Made by a program: the position numbers and the translations under genes. A stretch of DNA of 64,000 nt, taken from Meconema thalassinum (Eukaryota > Arthropoda > Insecta > Orthoptera > Tettigoniidae). Location of the stretch: contig OX336392.1 of assembly GCA_946902985.2 (NCBI GenBank), positions 466,824,693 through 466,888,692 of the forward strand, read 5' to 3'. The notes beneath the pieces are model-generated. The model saw nothing but the letters and a program-made list of their open reading frames with translations, was not told the origin of the DNA and ran no database searches. Of the stretch, positions 1 through 12,835 are shown piece after piece. Position 1 is the stretch's first letter; every line of letters starts with the position of its first letter.

Positions 1-126
1 AGTCAGGCGCCCCACAGGGTAGTGTACTAGGACCCTTGCTTTTTGTACTATATATCAACGACATCTCATCTAATTTGAAAAATTGCAAATATCACCTATA
101 TGCAGATGCTTTGCAAATATACTCCC
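1..126 (+). pseudogene. LINE reverse transcriptase, palm fragment (5' piece)
   Basis: An open frame from the window edge encodes RT block 4 (GAPQGSVLGP) and block 5. In RNA-templated DNA synthesis block 5 carries two metal-binding aspartates, normally YADD. Here it reads YADA (about 100-112), so the second catalytic aspartate is lost and the enzyme would be inactive. The frame stops making sense at 127 where the HTR copy begins, and resumes at 860. Confidence 0.85.
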
Positions 127-859
127 TCCCCCAGGGGCTCACTTCTAGTGGGCGTGGGTTGGCGACCACGGGGCCCCAGCTGAGTCCGGCATTGCTTCCA
201 CTTACTTGTGCCGGGCTCCTCTCTTTCTTCTTTCCTGTCGACCTCCCTTGGTCAACTCTTGTTCTCTTCCGACCCCGACGGTATTAGGTTATCCGAGGCC
301 TAGGGAGTCTTTCACTTTTCCGCCTTAATTGGCCCTTGTCTCATCTTTTCTGATACCCTCCTTCTGTGAGGGGTCAGCCTTCTTTTTCTTTTCCTTTTAC
401 CTCCTGCCTTGTGCACAAGGCCCTTAAGGAGGCAGGGTGCATGTAGCCCCACCACTTCTGGTGCACCGTCGATAATGCTACACCCTCAGGGGCTCACGGC
501 TGGTGAGTTCGGGAGTTGGCGACCCCGGGGGATTCCTGAGCTGGGTCCGTTTTCCCCTTTTGTCCCTTACCTTCGGGGCGGACCCTCTCCTCTTTCACTT
601 TCCTATCTGCCTTTCATGGCTCTCCTTCCTTCCAAGTCCCTCACTCCGCATTCTTCGAGGGCTGAGGGCATTTCTTTTCCTCCTGTCCTTTATTTGCCTT
701 ATTCTCTTTTAGTTTTCCATTCCTTCTTCTAGTATGTAGGTTGGTAGTTAGTTTTAGTTTTAAGTTTGCATTTCATTTTCATCTTCACGATCACCCAAAC
801 CATCAGGGGCCGATAGCCTAGATGTTAGGCCCCTTAAAACAACAATTATCATCATCATC
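127..859 (+). mobile_element. HTR retroposon, short form, full length (copy 1)
   Basis: A 733-bp insertion flanked by the 12-bp direct repeat aaatatactccc (115-126 and 860-871). Unit A starts with CCCCCAGGGGCTCAC. A diverged second unit starts 355 bp later (aggggctcac at 133 and again at 488). The 3' end is a hairpin (AGGGGCC, 16-nt loop, GGCCCCT) followed by AAAACAACAATTATCATC repeats. There is no tRNA-like A/B box that I can see. Family description: non-autonomous, probably mobilised in trans by a LINE. Confidence 0.92.
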
Positions 860-1643
860 AAATATACTCCCACTGCAAGACAAATGACATTCCATTGACA
901 ATTGAAACTATCAACGCTGACCTTCAACGACTTGGAAAATATTCTCAGGAAAATTCCCTTCTTCTGAATCCATCCAAAACACAAGTTATCATAATTGGCT
1001 CTCAAAAACTATTGACGTCACTCCGAGATCGCATTATTCCCCCAATTGTACTGAACAACAATGAAATTCCACACTGTCCTACAGTGAAAAATCTAGGTGT
1101 GATAATAAATCAGACTCTTAACTGGTCTGAACATGTACAGAGTGTATGCAAGAAGATTTTCGCAACGCTCCACTCCCTCAAAAGAAAAAAAAGATATTTT
1201 ACCATTTAAAGTAAGAATCCTACTCATACAGACACTAATACTACCTATTCTTGACATTAACTTTGAAACTTCAACGAGCTCTGAACTCTTGCATACGATT
1301 TATCTACGATCTGAGCTATGATAAACATATCACTCCCTATCATTGCGCTCTTTCCTGGCAGAAACCTGAACTACGTCGATCATATCACATTCTTGTCCAG
1401 ATTTTCCGATTATTGTCTGACGATAGACCACTATACTTATCAAATAAATTCAAGTACTTGTCTTCTTTCCTTGGTAATAATACACGCTCTGGTTCTTCCC
1501 TCTCATTCCTATTCATCGCTCCTCTATATACAACAACTCCTTTCATGTGGTGGGGTCTAGGCTGTGGAATACCCTTCCAGCCAGTGTCAGGGGTATCACC
1601 TCACTATCTAAATTCAAGACCACCTGCTGGGGCAGCCTGCTGA
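860..1643 (+). pseudogene. LINE reverse transcriptase, thumb and C-terminal fragment (3' piece)
   Basis: Continues the RT frame after the HTR insertion. The motif LNPSKTQVIIIGS, then KNLGVIINQTLNWSEHV, is the standard palm/thumb boundary of CR1/Jockey-type enzymes. The frame breaks near 1206, and a second frame (1251-1643) continues the C-terminal region. The disruption shows decay after insertion. Confidence 0.8.
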
Positions 1644-1835
1644 GCATTGCTGACCGACAACAAGTGTGACTGGATGAGTGAATGAGAGTGTGAAAGTCAT
1701 GATCAATGTCAATTATTATTGTTTAATTTTGTCGCCATAATGTTTATTGTATTGTTTTAATGTGGTTAAGTGTAAGAGAGGGCCAAGAGCCCTAACTGCG
1801 CCACCAATAAAGGCAATAATAATAATAATAATAAT

Positions 1836-2606
1836 GGGCAATCTAGTGTAGGCTACCTTTGTACCGCATTGGATAGAGACGATGTTACTGTATCCACTAT
1901 TATGTTTCTATTGGCTTTATTTGTGCCATGGACGAAACAAGAGGTCGTTTACCTTTGTAAGAAGTTCATGTTACGTTTGAATGATTAAATACAGGTAACT
2001 GTAACGGTAAGACATAGTGTATTGCATAGTGGAGGTGTACATTGGATGCAATTTGATATATTACCTGAAAAAAATAATGGCACGAACGCGACTCGAATAT
2101 CGGCGCGTCCGCACAGCTGGCATTTATGGCATTACCTCGTCTCACTGAGCTAATGAGACAGCTCCGGTAGAGTGCCGAGTTCCTGCGACCAGTTTTTGGT
2201 CACGCTGCATGCAGTTACAGCGTTGCCAGAGCCTCGTTTCTTAAAACGCATTACTGTTAAACCTATTGGCAGGACTAGGTTTTGCAAGATAATTTTTTGT
2301 CTTGAATTTCGACGAGGAACCTCATGCTGACCTCCAAGTGGGACATTTTACCTTCACCCTGTATACTTCCCTGTTAAGAAAAATCTGGTTGTTGTGCAAC
2401 GCTACAACCTTATCGCAAACCTCCACTATTGTAACTACTCATCACTGAAACTTGAACTCTGTAAGCCTCGCCATGTGGTTTAAGAACGAGGTTGCCAAAT
2501 TTTTCGTTCTTACTGCGTGGGTAGATGATTTGGATCACTCAACTAGCTATAATATACTTAATAATTATTTCAGTGATAAGCTACATAGTTATGTAGATAC
2601 TAAAAT
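1836..2606. other. Non-coding interval, nothing recognised
   Basis: AT-rich sequence between two dead LINEs. No reading frame, RNA gene, terminal repeat or HTR tail was recognised on either strand. Confidence 0.5.
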
Positions 2607-2632
2607 AGTTGCTGTTGTTGTTGTTTGAGTCT

Positions 2633-3316
2633 TCAGTCTTTTGACTGGTTTGATGCAGGTCTCCATGCCTCCCTGTCCTGAGCTAATCGTTTCATCTCTA
2701 CAAAGCTACTACACCCTACATCCGAGGCAATCTGTTTAACATATTCTAACCTTGGTCTACCCCTACAGTTCTTGTCCTCAACCCTTCCTTCCATAACTAA
2801 GATAGCTATTCCTGGGTGTCTTAGTATGTGTCCTACTAACCTATCTCTTCTCTTCATCAGCAGTCGCCAGAAACATCTCTCCTCTCCCACTCGTCTTAAT
2901 ACCTCTTCGTTTGTAACCCTATCTACCCATCTGATCTTCATCATTCTCCTGTAACACCACATTTCAAATACTTCAATTCTCCTCTTTTCTGCTGCACCAA
3001 TAGTCCAAGTTTCACTTCCATAGAGCGCCACGCTCCAGACAAAGGCTTTCAAAAATGACTTCCTAATACCTAAATTTATATTCGATGTCAACAGATTCCT
3101 TTTTTTTTTGGTAGAAATGATTTCCTTGCCTGTGCCAACCTACTTTTTATATCCTCTTTGCTTCGTCCATCACAGGTTATTCTGCTTCCTAAGTAACAGA
3201 AGTCTCCTACTTCAGCTTTTCACCTGCCAATTTGATCTCCATAGAGGTTTCTGATTTATTTCGGCTGCATTCCAGTATTTTTGTTTTACATTTATTAATT
3301 TTCATCATGAATTCTT
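2633..3316 (-). pseudogene. C-terminal domain of the RTE-like LINE polyprotein
   Basis: Minus-strand frame after the HTR insertion. The codons flanking the insertion join in one frame. The later part (2633-3091) carries the conserved YGSETW and WCYRRMMKIRW motifs, then VGHILRHPG and a GRPR motif near its end. This domain is typical of insect endonuclease-reverse transcriptases. A frame change near 3095-3110 falls in a T-rich run. Confidence 0.78.
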
Positions 3317-4049
3317 CCCCAGGGGCTCACATCTTGTGGGCGTGGGTTGGCGACCACGGGGCCCCAGCTGAGTCCGGCATTGCTTCCACTTACTTGTGCC
3401 GGGCTCCTCTCCGTCTTCTTTCCTGTCGACCTCACTTGGTCAACTCTTGTTCTCTTCTGACCCCGATGGTATTAGGGTATCCGAGGCCTAGGGAGTCTCT
3501 TCCTTTCCCGCCTTAATTGGCCCTTGTCTCATCTTTTCTGATACCCTCCTTCAGCGAGGGGTCAGCCTTCTTTTTCTTTTCATGTTCTCTCCTGCCTTGT
3601 GCTCACGGCCCTTAAGGAGGCAGGGTGTATGTAGCCCCACCACTTTTGGTGCACCGTAGATAATGCTACACCCTCAGGGGCTCACGGCTGGTGAGTTCGG
3701 GAGTTGGCGACCCCGAGGGATTCCTGAGCTGGGTCCGTTTTCCCCTTTTGTCCCTTACCTTCGGGGCGGACCCTCTCCTCTTTCACTTTCCTATCTGCCT
3801 TTCATGGCTCTCCTTCCTTCCAAGTCCCTCAATCCGCATTCTTCGAGGTTTGAGGGCATTTCTTTTCCTCCTGTCCTTAATTTGCCTTATTCTCCTTTAG
3901 TTTTCCATTTCTTCTTCTAGTATGTAGGTTGGTAGTTAGTTTTAGTTTTAAGTTTGCATTCATTTTCATCTTAACGATCACCCAAACCATCAGGGGCCGA
4001 TAACCTAGATGTTAGGCCCCTTAAAACAACAATTATCATCATCATCATC
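3317..4049 (+). mobile_element. HTR retroposon, short form, full length (copy 2)
   Basis: Inserted into the RTE-like LINE in the opposite orientation. The direct repeat gaattctt (3309-3316 and 4052-4059) may extend left into atcat, which cannot be separated from the ATC tail. The units, hairpin and tail are as in copy 1. Confidence 0.9.
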
Positions 4050-6297
4050 ATGAATTCTTTCCATAAGACGGAGTCCATACCATTCGAAACTCCTTCAAAT
4101 CCTCAGGCTTGTCGGCCAAGATGACGATGTCATCAGCAAATCTCAGAGTTGAAATTATTTCTCCTTGAATCTTCACTCCCATTTTAAATTTTTCTCCAAT
4201 TTCCTTCACTGCTTGTTCAATGTAAAGATTGAAAAGTATGGGTGATAAATTGCAGCCTTGCCTTAAACCTTTCTGAATACCAGATTCTCTCTCATGTCCT
4301 TCAGTTCGAATAACTGCTGTCTGGTTTCTGTATAGATTGTATATCACCCTCCTATCCATGTACTTTATTCCAATAGATTTCAAAATGACAAACAATTTAG
4401 TCCAACATTATCAAAAGCCTTTTCTAGGTCTACAAATGCCATGAACGTTCTCTTATCTTTCCTTATTCTACCTTCCAAAATCAGCCTAAGACTTAGTACA
4501 GCTTCCCTTGTTCCTACATTTCTCCTGAAACCAAACTGGTCTTCACCCAACTCCGTTTCTATCTGGCTTTCAATCCTCTTGTAAATTATTCTAGACAGGA
4601 TCTTTGAAGCATGGGTAATCAAGCTGATTGTACGGTAACCTTCACATCTATCAGCTCCCACTTTCTTTGGTAAAGGGATGATTACATTCTTCTTGAAATC
4701 AGGGGGTACCTTACCTGTCTCATAAATCCTACACACCAAGTGAAATAACCTGATCAGACCTTCATCTCCTATGCAGCGTAGCAACTCAATCGGAATATAT
4801 ATGCTTGGTGCTTTGTTCCTGCGTAAGTCCTCTAATGCTCTGTCAAATTCTGATCTCAATATTAAATCTCCTTTCGCATCCTCATCAATTTCCTCCTCCC
4901 TTTCCATTACACGATTCTCACTCTCCTTTCCCTTATACAAGCACTCTAGTAAGCTTTCCATCTCTCATCCTTTTCTTCCCTATCTGTTAGAGGCTTTCCA
5001 TTTGTGTCCTTAATATTACAGCACTTAGTCTTCTTTTCCCCAAAATTATTCTTAATCCTTCGATAAGCTGTGTCTACTTTCCCTAATTTCAGACAATTTT
5101 CTATACCTTCACATTTCTCTTTCAACCATTCTTCTTTCGCTTCCTTGCACTTCTTGTTAACCTCATTTCACAGACGTCTGTATTCTGCTTTCCCCTTTTC
5201 ATCTCTTACATTCTAGTGTTTCCGCCTTTTATCCATCAATTCTAGTATATCCTGAGTGATCCACGGTTTTTTAACAATTCCTTCTTTCCTACCGATGTTT
5301 TCTTCTGCGGATTTTGTTATTTCATTTTTCAAAAGTGCCCATTCGTCTGCAATTGAAGTTTGTTTAGGATTTTTCATTAGTCCTTCCTTTATACTCTTCT
5401 TGAATCTTTCGTTTGCATCCTTTTCTTTCAGTCTCTCTGTTGCCCACCTTTTTGGCTTTTGACTTTTCTTCAGTTTCTTCAACTTTAATTTGCATTTCAT
5501 CACAACCAGATTGTGGTCAGAGTTTGTCAGCACCAGGACATGTTTTACAATCCAAAAACTGGTTTCGAAACCTCTGCTTGACCATATTGAAGTCGATTTG
5601 GTAACGCCCTCTATCTCCTGGTCTCATCCATGTGTATATTCTTCTATTGTAGTTATTGAATAAGGTGTTAGCTATGACCAACTCATGCTCGGTGGAGAAT
5701 TCAATCAGCCTGCTTCCTCGATCATTCCTTTCACCTAATCCGAAATCTCCTAGTATCTTCCCTTCTCTCCTTTTTCCTACCACAGCATTCCAATCTCCCA
5801 TTACTATAACATTTTCATCACCTTTGATATACCTCAGAATTTCATCTATTTCTTCGTAGACCTTTTCAACACCCTCATCATCAGCTTGACTGGTAGGCAT
5901 ATAGACTTGTACCACTGTGGTGCACGTAGGTTTAGTATTAATTTTTGCTACATTAATCCGTTCACTATATTGCTTGGCCCCCTGCTTGGCCATTGTTTGA
6001 TTTAGTGCTAATGACCCTATAGTCTCCTGACCAAAAGTCCTGTTCTTCCTGCCAGCGCATTTCACTAATCCCAACCAAATCCAACCTCAACCTATCCATT
6101 TCCCTTTCTAAGTTTCCTAACCTTCCACTTCCTAGCAGACTTCTAACATTCCACGCTCTGAGCCGTAGAATGTCAGATTTCCTCTTTGTCACTTCTTTGA
6201 TGTTAACCCCCTCTCGAGTAGTCCCCACCCGGAGATCCGAACGGGGGACTAGTTTACCTCCGGATTGTAATTTTACAAGGGAGGAGGCCATCATCAC
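4050..6297 (-). pseudogene. Endonuclease and reverse transcriptase of the RTE-like LINE
   Basis: Endonuclease signatures are WNVRSL, then GISEMRW, VIVMGDWNA and a SDHNLV block, in family order. The RT follows: a fingers region around LPKKVGADRCEGYRTISL, DQFGFRR, FVDLEKAFD, QGCNLSPILFNLY and an intact FADD catalytic motif. Frames change near 5213-5533 and near 4380-4395, where VDLEKAFD passes into another frame, and elsewhere. The pieces are therefore not one translatable gene. It is cut at 4049 by the HTR copy. Confidence 0.82.
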
Positions 6298-6428
6298 ATG
6301 TAATTATGCATAGAGAGGTGCATATCCTCGGGAATAGCATTACGGCTGTAGTTTCCCGTTGCTTTCAGCCGTGCCTCAGAACGCAGTGTAGCCATTAGTT
6401 GGCTTATATAAATAAATATATATAATAT

Positions 6429-6941
6429 ACTAGCTGAAGTACCCGTGCTTCGCTACTGGTCATAAATAAATTGAAATGTGAAGGTGGCAGTTTAAACAGG
6501 GGATAGGCGAGGTGCTGCGCGGAGGGAGAGTAAGCATGGAACATTTTGTCCAGCTACACCGCTTGGCAGTGACCTTGTTTTATAGCACACAATTAGGTTT
6601 AACTCGCTAACAGTTGGAGATACACGAAATGTGATAAGGATCATTCTGATAGAAATTTAAATTTTAAACCTAGTATATGCTATCAAAAGTTTGCTATTTC
6701 TTAGCGTTCTCTTTTTATTTGAAATTGAAATATGAATGTTTGAAACCAAATGGTGTAGTGACGTCACTTAAATGGTCGCCATCTTTAAATAGTGCAAAGT
6801 ATTGAAATCAAAAGTAGTCTATATATTAACCAGGTAAATCAGCTACCTCCATGTAAAATTTCATGTAAATCGGACCAGTGGTTCCTTGGTGATCGAGTAA
6901 TACACAGACACACATACCATCTCACTTTTATACTATTAGTA
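6429..6941 (+). repeat. Interspersed non-coding repeat beginning CTAGCTGA
   Basis: Starts ACTAGCTGAAGTACCCGTG and ends near CACAGACACACATACC followed by a T-rich end. The CTAGCTGA start recurs, on the minus strand, at the end of the tandem-array element near 47432. This layout is common in arthropod Helitron/Helentron-type or RTE-associated repeats. I cannot fix the class. Confidence 0.5.
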
Positions 6942-9063
6942 TTGAACCCATCTGCAATTGGTTCAAGCGTCGAATCCATATTTTATATGCAAAGTAAGAG
7001 AGGAAATAATGAAGTTTTTAGAATGCATTGGAAAGATTTTAAGAAGTGGGCTGTTATAATGTGATTCAAGAACGGGTGACCACTAGTCATGCGGGTATGA
7101 GATCACGCTTGACGCATCGATAAGGAGCTGGCGCATAGTTATTAATAGAACTAGAAAAACTTTCCACGACGAGTGAGGGAGAAGGAGTTTCGGAAATAGA
7201 CCTTACTCAGCTATAAAATGGCAACCTTGTAATGACGCAAGAAGAGAAATAATTAAAATTAAGCCATTTGCAAGCATTTAATTAATGAAATGAACACATC
7301 ATTGTTGATCATTCTGGAAAAGAGATTTTTGTGTGGGGAGAAAGTTTATAATATTTGCACAGGAAAGAACTGCATACGCGGCATTACGTCAATAGTTATT
7401 CCCCGAGCCCAAAGATGGGAGAGAGGGAAAAATAAACCTCACCACCCACATATCTGAGGAGCCAAATTATTTAATATATTGGAATTGTGTGATCGATTTT
7501 CATGATCAAGGAAACCATGTTACGTTTAAAACAAGATATATTTTTCAAAATTATACGACAATTACTTCAGAAGTTAGTGCTGGAGAAGAAGCGGATTTGA
7601 TCTTTTTGCCGCAGATTTGGATATAAACCCTGGACGTGCCAGGAAGAGCATTCAGTCTACCATAGGTGCCTGAGGGGCACGGTACTGTTTCGCAAAGTAT
7701 CAGTCAGCCCAGAGGGGCGTGACGTTGGAGCATCAACGATCATTCAGTCTACGATAGGTGCCTGAGGGGCACGGTACTGTTTCGCAAAATTTCAGTCTAC
7801 CATAGGTGCCTGAGGGGCACGGTACTGTTTCACAAGTATCATTCAGTTTTACGAACCCTATGAGAGGTCGTGCTGTTTCAACCAACAACAAGACAATCTA
7901 CAAGTAAACTCCTAGTGCATGAGTGCTGCTTAAAAGTACATTCAGTTTATAAAGGACGCCGGAGAGCGTGATACAGTTTCCTAATGTTCTTATCGTGGTT
8001 TGGATAGAAAATGGATGCCCACGACTTGGTGTTTACGTCTTGACTGTAGTCATGGAGAAAATGTAGTAGCATGGCCCCTTACAGATACAGGTGGAAAACT
8101 GGTGATCAGTTCTTGAGGTAGTGTTGCCGTTGATAAAATTAAGTGGCATGGCCTCTTACCGAGATAGAATGAAACTTGGTGGACCCGTCTTGTGCTACTG
8201 TTGCCATAGAGATGGCCTTGCCGTTCCTTCATAAGTTAATTTTCTGAATTTATTAGCCTTTGCTCGAGTGAAAATAGGCCGATATCAGAAGAATGAGAAA
8301 GACTTATCAAAAATTCATGTAGGCAGCCGTTCCCTTTGGGTCCTAAACTATGTGTATGCAAAATTTGGTTGAGATTGGTGGAACGGTGTAGCTTTGTATA
8401 TGGAACAAACCCACATTCATGCATACATACATACTGTACCCATGTGAGTAATTTCCATGGAAAACATGCTTCTGCCTCCAGCCAGCGTCAGTCCTCAGGC
8501 TAAAAGGAATTTTAGTGAGCGCTGAGACGCTGCACGCAGGAAAAATCATAGTTAAATGCAGTCTTTAACAGACCGTGAGAGGTCGTGTTACGCTGCATCG
8601 CAGACAAGCACCCCATATGGGAGTGGCCGTTCAGTATCGTCATTAGTATCGCCGTGTGAAGACACATCAGAATCCTGTTATAGGAATAATATCATCAAGC
8701 TTCAGACTTTATAAAGTTCTCCAGTACAGTCAAAGTTTAGGCTGTGGACTTAAGAAATTGCCGGCGATAGGTACTCGAATATAATAGTTCAGTTAAAGAA
8801 CCGACGCCTCATAAGGTTTCGAAGTACCCAAGGACAGTGAAATATACAGTTCTATCCACGTTAAATAATCAGGTCAGGGTAGAACGAAATAGTAACGCCT
8901 AGTGTTCCTGAATTGAGGGGGCTAGAGCGAAGTACGATCAAATTTAGGAATCGAGGTTCCAGGCTTTGTCTAGGTGGGCAAATTAACAGTCAAACATTGG
9001 GTCTTGATGCCGCTGCTGTTACGGGAGATTTTGAATCATTACCTTATGACGAAAGGTATCACA
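6942..9063. repeat. Non-coding left flank of the Ty3 element, with hairpin-bearing repeats
   Basis: No coding region is supported. Around 7649-7881 a unit of about 50 bp recurs (starts near 7649, 7741, 7791, 7840), each with an inverted repeat such as GTGCCTGAGGGGCAC. Looser versions appear near 7941 and 8557. A stretch at 8400-8430 with catacatacata resembles the far end of CTAGCTGA-type repeats. About 60 bp at 8438-8500 recurs at 31352-31412. Confidence 0.55.
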
Positions 9064-9876
9064 TGTACGGTCAGGCACATCCTGCCGCCAACAACATTCA
9101 CTTCCCAGGAGCTGAATTATTTCAATAGCTAGTTCTCGGTCGATATCAGGTGTCATGCTGAGGTTTCCATTGTTATCCTCCCATACACCACTGGATTCGA
9201 ACCCGGAACATTTCATGGCAAGGGTCAATCACTAATTACGCTCTGGACATAATAAATATCTCTGTATGCCCTAGGCTATACGAGATTTCACACGTCGAAT
9301 AGATTACCTGGTTTCCGTGACCATGGTGGTATAATCCCGTCCTTTAATTAGTAAGATAAATCTATCAATTACTCTTACAAGCTTATTCACAAGCTGCAAA
9401 TTCAATTCTCTATTAAACCCTTCCATTTCCTAGATTCTTGCATATTTATTTCCACCATCATAATATACTCTGATATTAAATTGCTTTGCTTAGCCCTTCA
9501 TGTATAATATTACTGCTTGGATAGATAAATATTCCAATTAGCATATATATTTTGCTTACAACCATTTTTCCCTGATGTGTATTCATTTATTCTTATTATT
9601 ATCATTATTACTGACATAAATTACCATAACCGACACAACGTAACCCTTTTCAATAACCGAACATCCGTGTTCGTTACGTTACGTTTCTATATACCGGAAT
9701 TGCCATTTTACATTAGTGGTAACGATTTATCCACTCAATGATGTACAAAGACATCTCAACTTGACTAAAATCAACACAATAATACTATTTTGAGGTTCTA
9801 CCTCCTAAATTGACTCTTATTGGCATATTTTATAAATTTTGAAATCACTCAACATACAGTGGACTATAATTACTAC

Positions 9877-10605
9877 CTCCCCCAGGGGCTCACATCTTGT
9901 GGGCGTGGGTTGGCGACCACGGGGCCCCAGCTGAGGCCGGCATTGCTTCCACTTACTTGTGCCGGGCTCCTCTCCGTCTTCTTTCCTGTCGACCTCACTT
10001 GGTCAACTCTTGTTCTCTTCCGACCCCGACGGTATTAGGGTATCCGAGGCCTAGGGAGTCTCTTCCTTTCCCGCCTTAATTGGCCCTCGTCTCATCTTTT
10101 CTGATTCCCTCCTTCTGCGAGGGGTCAGCCTTCTTTTTCTTTTCATGTTATCTCCTGCCTTCTGTTTAAGGCCCTCAAGGAGGCCGGGTGTATGTAGCCC
10201 CACCACTTTTGGTGCACCCTAGATAATGCTACACCCTCAGGGGCTCACGGCTGGTGAGTTCGGGAGTTGGCGACCCCGAGGGATTCCTGAGCTGGGTCCG
10301 TTTTCCCCTTTTGTCCCTTACCTTTGGGGCGGACCCTCTCCTCTTTCACTGTCCTATCTGCCTTTCATGGCTCTCCTTCCTTCCAAGTCCCTCAATCCGC
10401 CTTCTTCGAGGGTTGAGGGCATTTCTTTTCCTCCTTATTTGCCTTATTCACCTTTAGTTTTCCATTTCTTCTTCTAGTATGTAGGTTAGTAGTTAGTTTT
10501 AGTTTTAAGTTCGCTTTTCATTTTCATCTTCACGATCACCCAAACCATCAGGGGCCGATAACCTAGATGTTAGGCCCCTTAAAACAACAATTATCATCAT
10601 CATCA
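9877..10605 (+). mobile_element. HTR retroposon, short form (copy 3)
   Basis: Flanked by tataattactac (9865-9876 and 10606-10617). The right LTR has the same 12 bp once, at 33406-33417, giving a direct empty-site comparison. Full dimeric body, hairpin and ATC tail. Confidence 0.95.
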
Positions 10606-10789
10606 TATAATTACTACAAAATCATGGTTTTTGGGTACTCACATTGGTTAATCTGGTGGCTCCCACAACGCATTTCTTCCAGTAATGCCCGCCATTATTT
10701 GCAAATTAGCAAGGCATTCTTACATTTCTCACACACACTATACTTAACTTTTGCCTTACAAAACACACGGCACTTTGCTTTTCCATATT

Positions 10790-11521
10790 TCCCCCAGGGG
10801 CTCACTTCTAGTGGGCGTGGGTTGGCGACCACGGGGCCCCAGCTGAGTCCGGCATTGCTTCCACTTACTTGTGCCGGGCTCCTCTGTCTTCTTTCCTGTC
10901 GACCTCACATGGTCAACTCTTGCTCTCTTCCGACCCCGACGGTATTAGGGTATCCGAGGCCTAGGGAGTCTCTTCTTTTCCCGCCTTAATCGGCCCTTGT
11001 CTCATCTTTTCTGAATCCCTCCTGCGAGGGTTCAGCCTTCTTTTTCTTTTCATGTTATCTCCTGCCTTCTGCTTAAGACCCTCAAGGAGGCCGGGTGTAT
11101 GTAGCCCCACCACTTTTGTTGCACCCTAGATAATGCTACACCCTCAGGGGCTCTTGGCTGGTGAGTTCGGGAGTTGGCGACCCCGAGGGATTCCTGAGCT
11201 GGGTCCGTTTTCCCCTTTTGTCCCTTACCTTTGGGGCGGACCCTCTCCTCTTTCACTGTCCTATCTGCCTTTCATGGCTCTCCTTCCTTCCAAGTCCCTC
11301 AATCCGCCTTTTTCGAGGATTGAGGGAATTTCTTTTCCTCCTGTCCTTTATTTGCCTTATTCTCCTTTAGTTTTCCATTTCATCTTCTAGTATGTAGGTT
11401 AGTAGTTTGTTTTAGTTTTAAGTTCGCTTTTCATTTTCATCTTCATGATCACCCAAACCATTAGGGGCCGATAACCTAGATGTTAGGCCCCTTAAAACAA
11501 CAATTATCATCACCATCATCA
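10790..11521 (+). mobile_element. HTR retroposon, short form (copy 4)
   Basis: Flanked by gcttttccatatt (10777-10789 and 11522-11534). The single-copy empty site is at 33577-33589 in the right LTR. It lies about 170 bp from copy 3 in the same orientation. Confidence 0.95.
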
Positions 11522-12835
11522 GCTTTTCCATATTGAAGCTGTTGCTTCCTTATTCACACAACACGTTATAGCACTTGTTACACTATTAATCTTACATATA
11601 TATAACAGATCATCACAAAAATCACACGAATGCTATGTACATTTCTTAATGGTTGACCTCTCCGTGCAGAATATCAAAAATGTAGGCCCTGAAGATCTAT
11701 TCCTCACTGCTATCCGCATCTCGATTGAAAGTCTCGATTCTCTGCCTAAGGATTCCTATCGGTCCCCCAAACTGTCTATGAATTTCTATCCTTAGATACA
11801 TTTCCTGATATCGCATAAATATGCTTGCATATCGTCCTGAGCATTAATTATATTGGTATTCCTATGAAATTTCACCAATCGCATAACACAGTTTATATCT
11901 GCGCAGTCCGACATCCTATCATATGTCTAACCAATAGTTTACATACTGCGCTCAACCCTTGTACATTGTACTTGTACAAATTACCACTTTCAATTGTACT
12001 ACCTCATATATCACACGGTACATTTCCGGCGTGCTTGATAGTAGTCCCTCGTAATGCCAACTATGAACGTATGGCACGACTGTCCTTAATAATTGGTATT
12101 AATAAATGCCTTACTGCATGGCTCTTCATGTTGAAGTCCGAGCGTCCCTTCCTGAACTCGGTAACGTGCATTTCGAATTAGACTGCGGTTCAACTGACTA
12201 CATTAATCGTTATTAATTCATGCCTTAATGCATGATTATTATGTTGCTGCACTTAGAATGTTGAAGTCCGCGCGTCCCTTTCCTGGAATCCTGCGACGTG
12301 CGCTTCGCACTAGACTGTGGTTCGACTGACCGCGTCTGTCCTTTCTCTAGCCCTTATATCCGTTTGGAGAGAAAAAGTAGACCGAAAATTTCCCTGCAGC
12401 GTCATTTTCTCTCACAGTATGATTCTGGTCTTGAAATAACGTTTTTATGATGCATTTTTCCTCGCTGATCACAAATCTGTCTGCGTGCTCGAGGATCGAT
12501 CGGCCAATTAATTAATGCCTTTGCCAACGCTTCCCCACGCCGCGTCCTCGGTAAATTCCCGAAGACAAGGTTAGATCTCGCCGCTAACCTCAGATCTACT
12601 GTGTCACTGCGCGTACCATTAAATCTGCCTCGATTTCCATGTTTAATGGCTTGATAATTAGCCTCCCCGTTATACATTCATATAGGTGCAATCCTCATGT
12701 CTCTGAGTTACTCCTATCACGAGTAATCATTAAATTACACTGGTATCTCCCCATTCCCCTGGCATCTTCCTTATGTAACGGGGAATAACTTGACCATATA
12801 TTAGCCTCCTGACCTGTTCCAGACGGCCTAAGTAG

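Larger units (their letters stand above)
1..1835 (+). mobile_element. 3' part of a CR1/Jockey-like LINE, split by an HTR insertion
   Basis: The 3' portion of a non-LTR retrotransposon that runs off the left edge. It holds the reverse-transcriptase palm and thumb, a short 3' UTR and a (AAT)n tail at about 1812-1835. It is split at 127-859 by a retroposon with a 12-bp TSD. Stops and frame changes after the thumb mark it as dead. The clade is judged only from the wording around the RT active site (PQGSVLGPLLFVLYINDI), so CR1 versus Jockey is not settled. Confidence 0.85.
2607..6415 (-). mobile_element. Near full-length RTE-like LINE, split by an HTR copy
   Basis: A minus-strand non-LTR retrotransposon. 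From right to left it carries a 5' leader (about 6300-6415), an apurinic-type endonuclease, a reverse transcriptase and a C-terminal domain. It ends in a short (AAC)n-like tail at 2609-2625 (plus strand gctgttgttg). Several frame changes make it inactive. The RTE-like call rests on the C-terminal wording (YGSETWTIG, WCYRRMMKIRW) and the short 3' end, and is moderate. Confidence 0.8.

Noticed and set aside
3663..3920. A recurring ~85-codon frame starting MLHPQGLTAGEFG, present in most HTR copies
   Set aside because: It lies entirely inside the HTR body, changes length with each indel, overlaps a second open frame and has no domain. Its openness follows from the copies being young. A dN/dS test over many copies would be needed to reopen this.
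11825..12181. 118-codon frame present in both LTRs (also 33880-34236)
   Set aside because: It is preserved because the LTRs are nearly identical. No domain, and no reason to expect coding in the LTR.
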